64,000 bases of DNA from Sympetrum striolatum. Taxonomy: Eukaryota; Arthropoda; Insecta; Odonata; Libellulidae. The stretch covers positions 248,001 through 312,000 of the forward strand of contig CANPUZ010000067.1 of the NCBI GenBank assembly GCA_947579665.1. Direction: 5' to 3'. Below are positions 1 through 13,784 of this stretch, one piece after another; position 1 is the stretch's first letter, and every line of letters begins with the position of its first letter. A program made the translations under genes and the position numbers. The notes beneath the pieces were generated by a model, which had not been told where the DNA came from, searched no databases, and saw only the letters and a list, made by a program, of their open reading frames with translations.

Positions 1-499
1 TCCTATTGATTCTTTTCATAATGGAAAATAAAACATGCCTGCAATGTAAACTTCTCGGATGCCGGTGTTGTCTGCTAGAGCGATATAAAAAATGAATCAT
101 CTGCCAACCTTCCGAAAACTGTATTAAAACCTCGTTGATTATTATATTGTTAATTTTATGTGTATTATAAAGCATAAATCCGACTTAGTTTTTCATCGAT
201 CAATTCCAAGTATGGAATAAAAATTCCTTAATAATCGTTTACCGCAATGAGATAAAGCTACTCTATCATACATTATAATAGCTCATTAGGGTAATTAGAG
301 ATTTTCCACTTTTGCAAATGTTTGTTCTAATTCATAATTGGGGCTCAATGCAGGAAAAGTTGTCAAAATGACGAATCTGTTCTTACAGCCAAATGCACTG
401 CAATTGGTCATATTGACGGCAAAAACAAGCCCATGCTTATTTAACCTATTAAACCTTTAGATACACAAAAATAACAAAATTACTTTGTGTTAGGAGTAG
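1..499. other. AT-rich flank, no gene recognised
   Basis: I see no coding region or repeat signature here. The stretch leads into the family-A LINE. Its last ~100 bases read open in the LINE endonuclease frame, so part of it may be LINE 5' sequence, but the 5' boundary is not visible. Confidence 0.4.
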
Positions 500-545
500 G
501 CCAGTTAGTGGGTTGAAGGGAAAGAAATACTCGGCCGATCGAATT

Positions 546-1448
546 ATGGAAAAAGCGCCGAACAGCGAAATGATAAATAAGGGAAATTTACCGACAATCC
601 CACCTAAATTTGTTTGCAAAAGAAAAATATCAATTGCGATAGTTAACTGTAGGAGTGTTAAAAATAAAGTATCCGATTTGGAGCATCTTATTTGTAGCCA
701 CGACACCGATATTTTTATAGGTACAGAAAGCTGGTTATATGAGGATATAAGCGATAATGAAATATTTCCAAAGGATTACACTATTTATCGCCGGGATCGT
801 AGGGAAAAGACAGGTGGCGGTGTTTTTATTGCGGTTAAATCATCTCTCCAGAGCAAGCCGAGGACTTTGAGTGATAGCGATATAGAAAGCGTCTGGTGCA
901 CAATAAGCCAACAGAACAAGCCGAACATAAATTTATGTGCGTTTTACCGACCACCGAACTCTTCTCGACAGGTTTTGCGACATCTTAACGACGAAATAAA
1001 TTTCTACACGAGTAAGAACAACCAGAGTATAACTATAATCGGGGGGGATTTTAATCTTCCAGACATCGACTGGAATAATCATAGCATAAAGAAAAGGGCC
1101 CGGGATGTCGACTCATGTAAAAAGTTATTAAATTTACTTCAGAAAAACTCACTAAGTCAAGCAGTAAAATCGCCAACCAGGGGTGACAATATACTCGATC
1201 TCCTTTTAATTAACTTTCCTGAGCGCATAGAGAACATTTCGATTGACGAAGGTCTTGGAGACCACAAAGGCGTTTTTGCAGATATCGAGATAAACCTTAG
1301 CAAGTATAAGAAACCCAAACGCAAAACTTATCTCTATTCCAAAGCCAAATTCGAGGAATTTAACGTAAAACTAACTACCGATTTTAATTCATTTAAGTCG
1401 CGCGTAAGCAACAAAAACACTGAGGATACATGGAAATCATTCGTGTAG
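546..1448 (+). pseudogene. LINE family A ORF2, endonuclease half
   Basis: Encodes the N-terminal endonuclease domain that nicks target DNA to prime reverse transcription. Visible motifs in order: NCRSVKNK near the start, GTESWL (catalytic Glu), YRRDR followed by TGGGV, YRPPN, GGDFNLPDIDW and LGDHKG, the usual APE-type exonuclease/endonuclease signatures. The first in-frame ATG is at 546; the frame is open further upstream. The frame stops at a TAG at 1446-1448 and resumes at once in the same frame as the linker and RT domain, so a point mutation (for example CAG to TAG) is the simplest explanation. Readthrough cannot be excluded. Confidence 0.8.
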
Positions 1449-3386
1449 ATAATGCATAAATATATAGATTTGTATATACCTTCGAAATACTCTAAAAATG
1501 ATTGCGAGCCCAGATGGTACGATAAAGAGGTTAGAAGGGCTCTCCGCAAACAAAGAGATTTGCACGGAAAAGTAAAGGCTTCTAAGGGAATAGTTCAGCT
1601 TGTTCCAAATCCACCACAATCACTATTACTAGAAAAGCACAAGAAAGCAAAATGCGACACCAAGCGAGCTATGCGTAACGCCCACAGCAACTTTAAAAAG
1701 AAAATACTTGGGGAATGTTTAGAGGAAGACCCTAAAGCTTTCTGGTCCTACGTTAGAGAGGTACAGGGAAAGATACAAACAGTGAGCTCGATAAGGGATA
1801 TCGAAGGTAACATTACTTGCGATTCGAAGAGGAAAGCGAATATTCTAAACGAATTTTACCAAAGCGTATTCACATCAGATTGTAACATAGAGATCCTCCC
1901 TAAGGTTAATATACTGGATTCCATGCCAAATATAACTTTTACGACAGACGGTATAGTTAAAATATTACGCAAAATTAAGCCAAATAAGTCGCCAGGGCCA
2001 GAAGGCATCCCAGCAAGAGTGCATAAAGAACTGGCAGAAAGCGTCGCCCCTTATCTCAAAATTATATTTTGTAAATTGATAAATGAAGGTAGGGTCCCAT
2101 CCGATTGGAAATTAGCTAATATTACTCCTGTTTACAAAAGCGGATTAAAGGAGGACCAAGGAAATTATAGACCTATATCATTAACTTCGCTGTCCGGAAA
2201 GGTAATGGAACATATCGTCGTAAGCTCACTCATGGGATTTTTAGATAGAAATGAATTCCTCGACGCAAACCAGCATGGTTTTCGTAAGTCCCGATCATGT
2301 GAAACCCAACTTGCTCTATTTGTACACAATATCTTAAAGTCCGCCGAAAGTAAAAAGCAAGTGGACGCTATTTTCCTAGATTTCAAAAAAGCATTCGATA
2401 GAGTCCCCCACTACAAACTAATTTACAAACCAAAACTAGCGGGCATTAACAAGGAAGTAGTCGACTGGGTTAAGGATTTTCTCTACGAGAGGGAACAACA
2501 AGTTGTACTGGATGGCCTTAGCTCAAATAGAGTCAAAGTTACCTCTGGCGTACCTCAAGGCAGTGTAATTGGACCTCTTCTTTTCCTTATTTATATCAAT
2601 GACTTGAGTGACGAGATAGTTAGTAATGTGAGGATATTTGCGGATGACTCGGTTATATATAGGGAAATAACAAACGAGGAAGACCGGACATCTCTCTCAA
2701 ACGATTTAGTCCTCATCCAAAGGTGGTGCAAAAAATGGGAATTAGATATTAACGTAAGTAAATGCTCCGTAGTTAATTTCTTCGAAAAGAAAAAAATGCG
2801 TCCAAATCACCCATACAAAATTAATGGAATTAGTATCAAAGTAGTAGATTCAGTTAAATATCTTGGGATCAACATTACTAATAACTTAAATTGGAGCATG
2901 CATATTCGAAAAATCTGCGGCAAAGCAAGTAAAAGGCTTGGCTTTGTAAAGCGTATTGTCGGTAAATGCGATGAAAAGGTGAGAGAGCGATGTTATTTTA
3001 CCTTGGTCAGACCCCTTCTGGAATATGCGGCAAGTATATGGGATCCGGCAGATGAAACGTGTACCCGCGAACTCGAGAAAGTGCAGCGTAAAGCGGTTCG
3101 TTTTGTTAAGAAATGCTACGATAAAAAAGCAAGCGTTACAAAAATGCTCTCAGACGTAGGTTGGGAATCCTTGAAAGAAAGGAGATTGGAAGCTAGGCTG
3201 CGATTGCTTAATAAATTCAGGGAAACTACATTTGCGGAAGATACAATCGGTATCATGCAACCCCCCTGCTACGTCGGTCGATCCGATAATGACTGTAAGT
3301 TAAGAGAAATAGATGCTAGGACGAATCATTTCAGAGATTCATTCTTTCCGCGAACAATACGTGACAATAATCGAATAAGGAAGTAA
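1449..3386 (+). pseudogene. LINE family A ORF2, reverse transcriptase half
   Basis: Open for about 645 codons in the frame of the upstream endonuclease. RT motifs in order: SPGPEGIPA, NYRPISLTSL, QHGFRKSRSC, FLDFKKAFD (first catalytic Asp), SGVPQGSVIGPLLFLIYIND, and FADDSVIY (the catalytic Asp pair, with F instead of the usual Y). The C-terminal region includes YLGI and a conserved LEYAASIWDP block. No frameshift is seen. It shows clear residue-level similarity to the copy at 53.5-55.4 kb. Separated from the endonuclease only by the TAG, so it cannot be made as a normal full ORF2 without readthrough or internal initiation. Confidence 0.85.
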
Positions 3387-3475
3387 TTTAGATTCAACTG
3401 GTGTTTACACCCCCTGCCACATGCCGAAAGGCGGCTTGTAGGGTATTAATGTAGATGTAGATGTAGATGTGTTAC

Positions 3476-4480
3476 ACATTGCTCAAACTACATGTTGTGT
3501 TTCAGAACGTTCGTTCACTCAATCAAACCTTGATAACTCTGTATCAAAGCTGAAAAATCACGAAAAAACAATGTATTAGAATAGGGAGGTACGAAAAATT
3601 CTCACCAGCATGGAGAAATGCGCAATTTGCCGCTTTGCCCCTGGCTTCACTTTTGGTCGCTAAAGGGAGATAGGTTATGCTACTCCTGTGGAAAGTGACG
3701 TTCTGAATTTGGCAACCTTGCATCAGCACCTCAACTAAATGAAAAAGTTGTTTACATTGCTTCTGCCCAAAGGCAAGGCTAATTTTCATCCAATTTTTCT
3801 CAAAGAAGCGATTGATATGGAATCTCTATCATCCATTCTTTCTGCTGTTTGATGTATTGAAATATTCTCAAGTAAAATCTATTGCATTGGTTTTCTATGG
3901 TGCAAATAACATCACATAAATACAAAACTTACAGAGGATGTCTAGGATGGGCAAACATTGGTACACTCTTCTTATTGACACGTTGGAGATAGTCTTTACA
4001 TTGTTTATTTTCACGGTTGTTTATTCAATAAAAATATCTAAAAATCAATTGTTAAGGTTTTTATGCCGTAAAGAATATGGTATATAAATATATGACAGGC
4101 TGACAAGGCACGGTGAGTTCACTAGGTCTACTATTTATCAAGATTTTCTCCCGTAGTTTCCAATTATACAGCTTTTTAATTGGTAGGGTACATATTCAGA
4201 TAATTTAAATTGCATTATTTGTTAAGATTTCTAGTTTTTTGTATAATAACATTCAATTGAGACCGTAAGTTCATATTAATTATAAATAAGCATTCAGAAA
4301 GGAGGTCATGAAGAGATAAACTGGACACAAGACGATTTGAGAAATGTTTGTTGACAGTTAAAACCATCATTTACAGAGAGTATCATGTTCTTTCTTACAG
4401 TTTGTTGCTATTTATATTCACAGATTTGGACTTAAGTTTGTAGTTATTATGCTTTCTGTGAATTTATTGAATGTCATTAT
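3476..4480. other. No gene recognised
   Basis: Unique-looking sequence between two LINE remnants. Short open frames exist but show no domain, no codon-bias cue and no splice structure that I can support. Confidence 0.4.
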
Positions 4481-4484
4481 TCGA

Positions 4485-5060
4485 CAGTGCAGGAAAAAGT
4501 GCAGAGAAAAGCTGCTCGATATGTTATGGGAAATTTTTGGAAAACAGATATGCTGAAGACTCTCTGTTGGGATAAATTAGTAAAAAGAAGAAAAATTAAT
4601 CAAGTAAGGTAAATTTAGTAAGTTAGTTAGCTTAAGGTTGCATTTATAGTATAGTTGCAAGTAAAGATGGGTGAGAAGGTTCCCAGAATTCAATCAAGAA
4701 ACCAGACTTCCTTGGGAAAAATAGCCACGAGCTAAAAATTAAAACTAGGCCGCATAGAACAGATATAGCAAAGTATTCTTTTCTAAACAGAGGTATCTCT
4801 GAATGGAATGTGTTACCTGAATCCCTCTTTAAGCCCTTACCTGTGAGTGTTAAATCCTTTAAAAAGAAATGTTTTCAAATTTTGTAAGATATTAATGTAT
4901 TTTGGGGACTATTCTATATTTAATTTTACTAACGATATTCTGGATGAAGTAGGGGATTGCTTTACAGGGTATGTACGGTGGGGTTTTACCTCGTGACCGC
5001 TATGGTAGCCGAGAAGGCCTGTCATGAACCTTGAAAAATCCAGAATAAACAAAATACTTA
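4485..5060 (+). mobile_element. LINE 3' fragment (L2/CR1-type ORF2 C-terminus plus 3' UTR)
   Basis: Conceptual translation of 4485-4887 gives EKVQRKAARYVMG, then after a frame break TRPHRTDIAKYSFLNR, SEWNVLP and a SFKKKCF block ending in a stop at about 4885. This is the characteristic C-terminal region of CR1/L2-type LINE polymerases. About 170 bases of 3' UTR follow, with an AATAAA-like signal near 5043. It is a 5'-truncated dead copy of a family different from LINE A. Confidence 0.65.
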
Positions 5061-8000
5061 TTACAATATCGTTATTTTTATATGTAAATATTGTTGTATT
5101 ATATTATGTTATGATTAACTTGTATAGTATCATGTTTAACATTTTAAGACTGACACCTGGCAACAGAAAATTTGCAGTTGTTAATTGTAAATAAATATTC
5201 ATAGAAACTACTCTATTACATCCATATTCAATTATTTTTTCATTATGAAGAGGTATAAATACAGAGAGATCAACTTTTAAGGTTCATTCACATAAAAATG
5301 GCTTGATTATTACTTCACTTTCATAGCACTGCTAAAAAATTAATATATTATTTCAGAAATGTCAGCAGATTTGCAATGAAGATGATTAAGTAAAATTATT
5401 TAAGCAAATTATGCAAGCCCACACAAAAAATCCTACAAAGGGTCATCACAATGATATTTCCATTATAACCTGATGAATTATACTAGAAATGCAAATGTTC
5501 AATAAATTTCCCAACAGAAGTTTTTCTCTTTCATGGTGATATTAAGAATTGAAGGTGTACATTATCCATTTATCCTTTTCAATGAATATGCCAAGTGCCA
5601 AGATAGGGCATAATTAACACTTCTTTCAAAACAATGCATGCAATACTTAAAGCAAAACTTTGATGGTCCAGATTTAAAAATTAATGTTAAGAAACAATTT
5701 ATAAACTCATTTTAACTTACTTTAACATCATTCACTATTATCATTCATCTATGTATCTTTATCATGCATACTTGATCCAGCTTTTATATTAACAATCATG
5801 AAAAGCACTGACTATTGAGTCTTAAGTAAATGTAACACATACTTTTCTCTACACTGTAACTAGAAGGCAAATGATAATCATTCCATTCACAAATGAAAAA
5901 TATAACTTCCTTTATTCAGCTTTCTCCCAATCAATCGAAGCAACCTTTAAGATATCAATTTTGAAAATCTATATTTATATCTAAATTCTCTGTCAGGGTA
6001 TCTGAGATTTACTTTAGGCAAATAAACTCTTTAAAAAAATCACCCTTGTATTATTTTCTCACCTCTTTTACTTCCAAAACTTCAGTATCATTGTAGAATT
6101 TATTATATTATAGAACATATTTATATGAATACAAATCCAGAAACAACAAGATACTAATCGAAAGTCATACAAGTTGCTTAGGAAAATTTAAGGAATGATA
6201 CCACCCTCAAAATTAAATGAGTAGAAAGTGATAAATAATATTAAAATGAAGAAAAAATACGTTTTAGAGCATATGGAACAAAACTTTTTATGAACTCGAT
6301 ATTGTCTGCTACGTATAGACTACCAAAAGGAATGCAAACAATAAATAAATTCAATACTGCAGTAAGAAAATGCAGAAAATACAGTTGACAGTCTAATTAG
6401 AATGTAAAATCTGACAAATATACAGCTAATAATACACAATATCCGTTCATCGCTCAACTGTTCACTGAAAACCGGAGGAAGAAATTCCATTATGGCTTCA
6501 AAATCATCCGCTAGTTACATTTTAAACAAGGGGTCCCGCGTCACTAATAATAACTATTTTATTTAGTTACATTGTATGCCAATAGAGCCTTAGCAGTGCC
6601 AAGTCAATCTACAAGTATGAAATTTGGAAATAACCATATGTTAGCTTTAGCTAGGGGTTGCTAAACAATCTATGAATTAGGCAATCAATATTTAAGAAAA
6701 TCAATCTTAAAAGAGGAGCCAGATTACATTTTTCATATTAAATAATAATACTATTCAAACAAATACCTTCAAGAATGAGAAAATCTTAGGTGACACCATA
6801 ATTTCCTTGGTTTTTAGAATTTGTTGGGAATAATGAGCATCGTTTCATTGAAAAGGCCAGGATACAAAATCCACCAAAAGACATCTGATCGATGATCTAC
6901 AGCAGGAGGACCAACTTCTCTTTTTGGTCATAGAATAGTCTTCTCTCTAAGGGCACAAGTAAATGAACATGAATAACTTTCATCAGAAATTAATTAGATT
7001 AAAAATAGCAAAAGCCACAAGTTATTTTACGAAAATCACTATGGTGAAGAAATCAACAAGATCTATACTCTTTTACCAATCCTTTACTTAAAAATACATG
7101 AACTCCCAAAAAAAATTTGAGTAGTTTGTTGAGAATTGCAAGAATCCTTTCACAGAAATGGCCAGGAAGAAACATCCGAGGAATCATTTTGCTGATTTAT
7201 GTTCTGGCTGCAATAACTCCTCTTCAAGTTGAACAATTAGCAGGTGAACTCTTTGCCTGTGAACTCAGATTGGATAAGAATTAGTGAAAACATACATAAA
7301 TATGGAAAACTAAAGCAAATCAACATTTTTATTATGAACCTCTGACACATAATCCCCACTAACCTACTTTTAAATGGTGCGCAAATATGTAGTTAAATAA
7401 TTTAGGGAAAAGAGGCTCTTATGAATTGAGGAGCAAACTTCTAGGTGAGTAAATCCGGAACACAAATCCTGGTCCTCCAAGATAAGGATAAAGTATGGGG
7501 CTAGCAACTCTACCCTATAAAAATATAAAAATTAAATATAATATGAATCCACTAATTACGCCTTGGATAAATCATGTCTGATAGTTGACCTGACAAATTA
7601 GTATGGGCATTGAGTATAGAAAATTAACAACTTGGAATGTAAAAACCATGACAAAACCAGGAAAGATAAAGAAATTTCCAATTACATATTTGGAAAATAA
7701 CTAGGACATAATACCTCTTCCAGAAGTTGGATGGGTAAGTTCTATTAGAATTGATAAGATTTGGCAGTACTTTACAGTGGTCCTAGACATTCAATTTGAT
7801 TATATGGAATCGGCTTCATGATCTATCTATCTATGATAATTGTATCAAGGAATAAATGTGTTAAAATTTGAGCTATTATGGTCCAATATAAAGTGCAAAA
7901 CTGCAAACATTTGCTTCAAAGGCAGACAAACAACGACAATTGAGCAATGTACCAAATGTAACAGATGAAAAATGTAAAAGAGCAAGAAATAACTGAAAAT

Positions 8001-8084
8001 ACTGAAAAGAAAAAATGGAATATTTCAAAATATTGTAGAAAGTGTATCAACAGAATTTAAAAAATATGAAAGCCCAGATCTAAT
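5061..8084. other. AT-rich DNA, no gene recognised
   Basis: About 3 kb of strongly AT-rich sequence with stops in all frames. I see no splice-bounded exon, RNA gene or terminal repeat that I can support. Confidence 0.4.
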
Positions 8085-9115
8085 GAGAGTAAAACATGAA
8101 CTGGTCAGTAGCACTTGAAAATCAGGGAAGCTTCATGAAGATATGAGAACTGGATTGATTCGCCCAATATTTAAGACAAAGATGATAAGTTGGAATGCAA
8201 AAACTATGGAGTATTATGTTACTGTGGCAAGTAAAATCTTCACTAGTATTCTCCTGTGACAAATAAGTATCTATGCCAAAAAAATCAAGAAAAATATCTG
8301 TGTAGCCTTAGATGTAGAAGCACCATTGATTATAAATTCAGGGTGACAAACAATAAAGAACTGCTATGAATACAACATTGATTTGCATATGCGGGTGATA
8401 TACCTCAGATAGTGTGAATGAACTAAAGGAAATATTAACTGACATTGAAGGTATTTGGTAAAGAATGGGCCTCAATGTAAATTAAGATAAGACCATAAAC
8501 ATGAAAAATATCTTCTAGGGAGTCATTTGGGACTACATGCTAAGGACATAAGTATTATTCCAAGGTATGGAAATTTTCTGAATAAAAATAATATTTCTGA
8601 GGAGATTAATTGGAGAGTAATGTAAGGTAACAAGGCATATTTTGCAAATAAACCCCTCAAATGACCTTCTGCACAGGAAATGTAAATTGAAAATTTATGA
8701 ATCCCTGATATGACCAGAAGTTTGGTATGACATTGGTCCTATCCAAATGAGATGAAAAACCACTAAGAAGATTTAAAGAATGATTAGGAGAATTTATGGC
8801 CCAGTCAAAGATGAAGAAATGTGGAGAATCAGAATGAACAGGGAAATAAAGAAAATATTGGAAAAGAAGGATTTAGAAGGATCTCCAAGTCAATGCAGCT
8901 ATAATTGTTAGACCATGTTGAAAGAAGTGCAGAATGCCCAAATTGTTAATTAATAGTAAGGTGAGAGGAGGAAGATAGAAAGACCACACAAAATATGGCT
9001 GCAATTTGTTAAAAAGGGCCTTAAGTCAATGGTAATAGGAGGATTGAGAGAGCAAAGATTTGATCTTAATGTAGGCAGTCAAGGCACACAATGGGCTGTG
9101 GATGAATACAATTCA
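8085..9115 (+). mobile_element. Decayed RTE-type LINE, RT and C-terminal region
   Basis: No long frame survives, but codon-by-codon reading on the plus strand gives the ordered signature of RTE polymerases: MRTGLIRPIFK then DKLECKNYG-like (8140-8210), a degenerate RT core, GLNVN-DKT (8468-8500), NKAYFANK and KLKIYESLI (8630-8705), RRIYGPVKDEE (8785-8820), HVERSAECP (8917-8945) and RRGR-like/PHKIW (8965-9000). Several frameshifts and stops are needed. An old, dead copy. Flanks and tail are not defined. Confidence 0.6.
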
Positions 9116-12100
9116 AGTAGTTAGGTCAAATGATTTAATGCTTATGTAAGATAATTAGAAAATGAAAAACAAGGAATGCCCTAACGAATTAACTACAACC
9201 AAAGAAGGAAGAGAGTACTTTATGGATATTGAAATTTTGTACTGTTTAGTAAATCCTGCGATGATAAAATTTATCATAATGGGTGGTAAAGTTAAATGAA
9301 GAAGTTGCTTTGATTCAGGATAAATAAAATTGTCCAATAAATTGCTTTAAATTTGAATATATATTTAGAAGAAGAATGGGAGTTTGAATTTTCAAAAGAA
9401 ATTAATTTAAAAGTATATTCTATAAAAGTAAAATTCAGGTCTTGAATCTAAATTCATCTCTGTGACTCCATCCAATCCCAATTATTTATAAATACTATAT
9501 AATCAATATGGTAATAACCCTTGGTTATCAATTGTTGAATTGATTAGTTAATATTAAATAATTAATTAAATAATTTGCTTCTATTTACATGACAAAGATA
9601 AAGGATCATAACTGCTAATTAATCTAATAGTAAATGAAGGTAAATTCAAGTCCGAATTGAGCAAGCTAAAGAGGCTACTGAGGAGGATAGAAACAGTATT
9701 TAACATTGACCAATCTATAAGGAGGATGACAGTTTTTGATCTAGCTGTGGTTTCTGTTAAAATGATCAATGACTTTGTAGCAAGTTACAAAACTAATAAC
9801 TGGTCAATCTCTATTAATTGAAGTCAAATATTTTAATGAAATTATCAGTGTTCTGCTTTAAAGTAGAGCTATCCACAGAAAGATATCTATTACTCAATTG
9901 CAAATAATTTTTAGCTATAAGCGACTGAATAAATATATGAAATTACTAGAATTACTAGAATCAAAATTCAAATAAATGGCCTTCTTGGTTTTTGCCTTCA
10001 TAAATGAATACATACACATACTATGCAAGCATAAACATTTTGACTTTTATCATAATCAGACTAATTTAATTAACAGGTTTTTGCTTTACTGAAAGATTAC
10101 CTATTTACAATATTACCTCATTAACGGGAATCTTTAATGCACTTGAATTGGAAGGAATATCTGCTTTATCATGGCAAGTAAAATGAAATAACTATTTTCA
10201 ATTTATTTTATGTTAACCTTCCCCAGTCCCTCAGTGATATTTCATTAAAGTAAGAAATTTAAGATTTTATAATGAACTTTAATCTTAGTAGTTTATTCAA
10301 AGAAGATTTCTCTATTTTTTATACCATCACTTGAGTGTGACCCTCAATTAGGTACCACTGACTCACATTGATAAACATATATATAAATTTATATTTATTA
10401 TCATAAAAGTGATGTCTGAGAATACCCATAAGCTAGAATATTTAGGTTTTATGATGATTTATAAATATTTATTAATAATTTCCACATTTATTTTCTTTGG
10501 TCGTTATATAATCATGCTCATTCCACAAACTACGCATGCTTAAAATAAAAGAAAATATTTCCACCAATCATTTTAAAGAGATTGTAAAATTGTAGTCCAC
10601 CACCATTCATTCATTAACAAACCATTCAACTCATTCATACCTTTCATTCTCATTCATCACTCAAACTAAAATCTATCATCTTGTTCCTATGCAAACATAT
10701 CCTGCAGCAAGAGAGCTCTCTTTACCATAACACTTTCTATATGTTCTAAGTAACTAACTGCTATACCTATGCTATTTCCTAACACTCTTTCCTAAATAAG
10801 ATAACCTATCTCTTATTCCTACTGTATCATTCCTTTAACTAAGAACTCATTGTGCACACCCAAACAAACCATTCACACATATCATCAAAATACACTATTA
10901 CAGAAAAAGATAATAGAAAAGTGGAAATAATATAAAAGAAAATAATAGTGGAAATTATTATAAATACTTTTAGGATGAACAATTTCTCATTCAGTGAACA
11001 TTTCTTATTCACTTATATCAATTTCTAAATTCTAATCAATCTATAGAAACAATTTGAAGCAAGTTTATTTAATATTGAATAAACATAGATAAACATTTCT
11101 AATATCATACAAATTAATATGGGTTTTCTCAAACTTTAATCTTGGAAGTATATTGAATGTTACAATTTTGATTTGCTCCGAAAGAAAGCAAATTGCTCAA
11201 ATGAATGAATAAAAGCAGATTTCATAAGTAGATTCTAATAACACTTCTATAAAATTGGCATTTCCATATCCGAGATTAATTGCATTAAGTTTCAATCTAT
11301 CCTCAAAGGTAAATTTATATTTATGAGCATTTTAAATATTATGAGCTATAACACAAATGTACTTATTTCTCACGAGGTGGAAACAATAGACCCTTTTTGA
11401 ATTAAAACCAATTATCGAATTTATAAACAATGGCTAAGAGGTAAGTAAATTTGATATAATGATGAATGTAAATATTAAATTAGCATCAAAGATCCCCATT
11501 CAATATAACAGAGGCATATATTTAATTAATTACCAATTGTAGAGATTTTATTACCTATAAGATACACCTAAAGAATAATCAAAAGTGGCTGAATTAATAT
11601 TTACAGCTGATTGCAAATCGGGATATTAAAAATAACAGTTAAAACTATTCTTAGTAAAGTTAAATATATAACCAAAAAAAATTTATTATCTATGAATATA
11701 CCTTGATTTCAGGATTGAACTTATTTACATTAAATTTATTTTATGAGCATTCAAAAATATCACCTTGAAGCAGTTAAATCACTTAAAGTTTTTCTTGATT
11801 TTGCTGAATTTAACAGATTCGGTAATTGGTTTAAAAAAATGAAAAAGTGTATGATAAAGTTGTGATAAAATTTGAAAATTAACAATCTTTGTCTCCACCA
11901 CTGTGCATTAGTTCAGACACTAGTTTGATATATGGCCAGTGAATGAAATATTTAAAATTTTCTCCAAAAATGTAACTTTGAAGATTTTAATCCGAAGAAG
12001 CTAGAATAATTTCTTCAAAAGAAATTGTAAAACAGGAATTTAGAAAGCTATAAAGTCCCAAAAATGTGTATACTAGGATTATTCTGGAATTCAGTCACAG

Positions 12101-12420
12101 AGATGAAATTTGAAATAATAATGTGTTATGCTAACGTACGATATGAATGCATGACAATCGCTTAGTAAATGCCAATGTTTTTATATGTCCTTAAAATGAA
12201 CATTCAAAAATGAAATCCTAATGAAAAGAAAGATCTCACTTAAAGTTGTAGAATACTTAAAAAATAGAGAATATGAGCTAAATGCAAATACACACATCCA
12301 ATACGTGATGAATTCGAGAATTTGAAAATGAAGGATAAAAGAAGAAACTAGATGTGCCAAGAGTTTCGAAAGTGAGACTTTTGGAGTGGATAATTTAGAT
12401 TCATTCACAATGTAACAGCT
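9116..12420. other. AT-rich DNA, no gene recognised
   Basis: More than 3 kb of AT-rich sequence. The only structure noted is a degenerate CATT-rich simple repeat at about 10600-10660. No gene, SINE or terminal inverted repeat was recognised. Confidence 0.4.
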
Positions 12421-12424
12421 GAAG

Positions 12425-13400
12425 AGGGACTATGAAACAGTAGGAATGACGCTGAATGAAAGGATGAGCAATAGACGTGCAATATAGTGAGAGGATGTAC
12501 TGACAAAGCTAAAAACAAAATAAATGAATATAGTTACCATCCAGATGTATATGCCAATATTAAATGAGGAGGTAGAAGCAATAGGAATGCTTGGAGAACC
12601 TTATGGGTAGGACCAAGGGAGAGGAAATTTGTAATGGAACATTGGAATGCAATAGAAGGGAGAAACAAAATTAAGTTAAGAAAATTTTTGCTTTGAACAG
12701 TAATCATAATGTAGTGCTAGCCAAATGCAGTTTGAAACTAAAGAAATTGAAATGAAATGAGAAGAATTAAATATAAAGAGGTTTTAACAGCATAGAAAGA
12801 ATTAATGATTCTTCATTTTTTTCAGGAGAAAGTGTTAACAAGTGGAAGAAGTGAGAGAGAAGCAGAAATGATAACAGAATTGGAGGGAAAACAACTGAGA
12901 CCAGAAAAGAATGGATAACACCGGAAATGGAGAAAATAAACAGAATAAATCCCTACTAACATTTGTAAATAAGAATAGAGGAACCTTAGAAACGAGATAA
13001 ATGGAGATTGCAATAAGGAAAAGAAAATATCTTTGGAAGAACAATGCACAATGAATAAAATTAAAGTGGATGATGGTAACATGTAAGATACCTACAGTTA
13101 TGAAACATTCTTTGGTAAAAGAAATGTCAGGAGCAATGGATTGAAGAATAACAGACAGGAGTTCATTTAAGTTAAGGAAGCCATCGTTACAGAGTGGACA
13201 GTACATGCTGAGACACTGAGTCTAAGAGAATGAGATGGAAGAATTACTAACCCTCGAGGAGAGATGTGATACCATCTGAAGACAGAGTTTGATCTGGCGG
13301 TATGGAGACTCAGGGATAAGAAGACAAGAGGAATCAACTTATCAAAGTAGCAGGCGAACGGCTACTACAGACTGTGTACAATACAATAAGGATTAGCAGA
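12425..13400 (+). mobile_element. Decayed RTE-type LINE, endonuclease/RT junction region
   Basis: Fragments of RTE ORF2 can be read on the plus strand: WITPEMEK at about 12910, a SLEEQC-like block near 13030, and LKTEFDLAVWRLRDKKTRG-like sequence at 13275-13335, followed by VAGERLLQTVYNTIRISR (13345-13400). The last two match the start of the RTE reverse transcriptase region (usual form: K-APGIDNIPAE, then GE-LL--LY--I). Heavily frameshifted. It represents a more N-terminal part of the protein than the piece at 8.1-9.1 kb, so the two are probably independent insertions. Confidence 0.5.
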
Positions 13401-13447
13401 AGCGCTAACATGAATTAACATTCTGAAATTAGCTCAATTCTCAACTA

Positions 13448-13510
13448 AGGCGAAAGCGGTCCCGGGTTCAATCGTGGGAGGGAGCAATGTGCGACATGAC
13501 ATCCCACTGG
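13448..13510 (+). repeat. tRNA-derived SINE remnant
   Basis: The segment reads GGCGAAAGCGGTCCCGGGTT then CAATC (a Pol III B box) and GGAGCAATGTGCGACATGA. It matches, in the plus orientation, the SINE found complete on the minus strand at 48261-48390. The A-box half is poorly preserved. Confidence 0.5.
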
Positions 13511-13784
13511 GAGCAATTTTGACTAATAACACAATTAATGATAACCAAGTTCCGTAGCTTTCCGACACTAAGAAAATTGTCAAAGATTATTAACTCGTTC
13601 CTTTCAAAGGAATACGCAGCCACCACGGTAAGGCTGCCACTGTAGGGTAAGGTAATGAAGGGACCGGTAACTAACTTTCGCGGAAAAATAAGTATCCCGT
13701 GATTAAGTTCACATTCGAAGGTTGATGCACCAGAGGTTTTTAAATGGAATACGTTCTATATAAACTATAGAAAAAAGGACTTAC

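Larger units (their letters stand above)
500..3475 (+). mobile_element. Non-LTR retrotransposon (LINE), family A, near-complete ORF2
   Basis: A CR1/Jockey-group LINE carrying an apurinic-type endonuclease followed by a reverse transcriptase in one frame, broken by one stop. After the ORF stop comes a short 3' UTR with an accccctgccac stretch and a small gccgaaaggcggc hairpin, then a (GTAGAT)n microsatellite tail ending near 3470. The same 3' UTR signature follows the second copy at 53.5-55.4 kb, which fixes the 3' end. No ORF1 is visible upstream, so the element is probably 5'-truncated or has lost ORF1. Target-site duplications could not be identified. Confidence 0.85.

Noticed and set aside
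12822..13206. Minus-strand frames of 86 and 123 codons
   Set aside because: They are antisense shadows of the decayed RTE sequence read on the plus strand.
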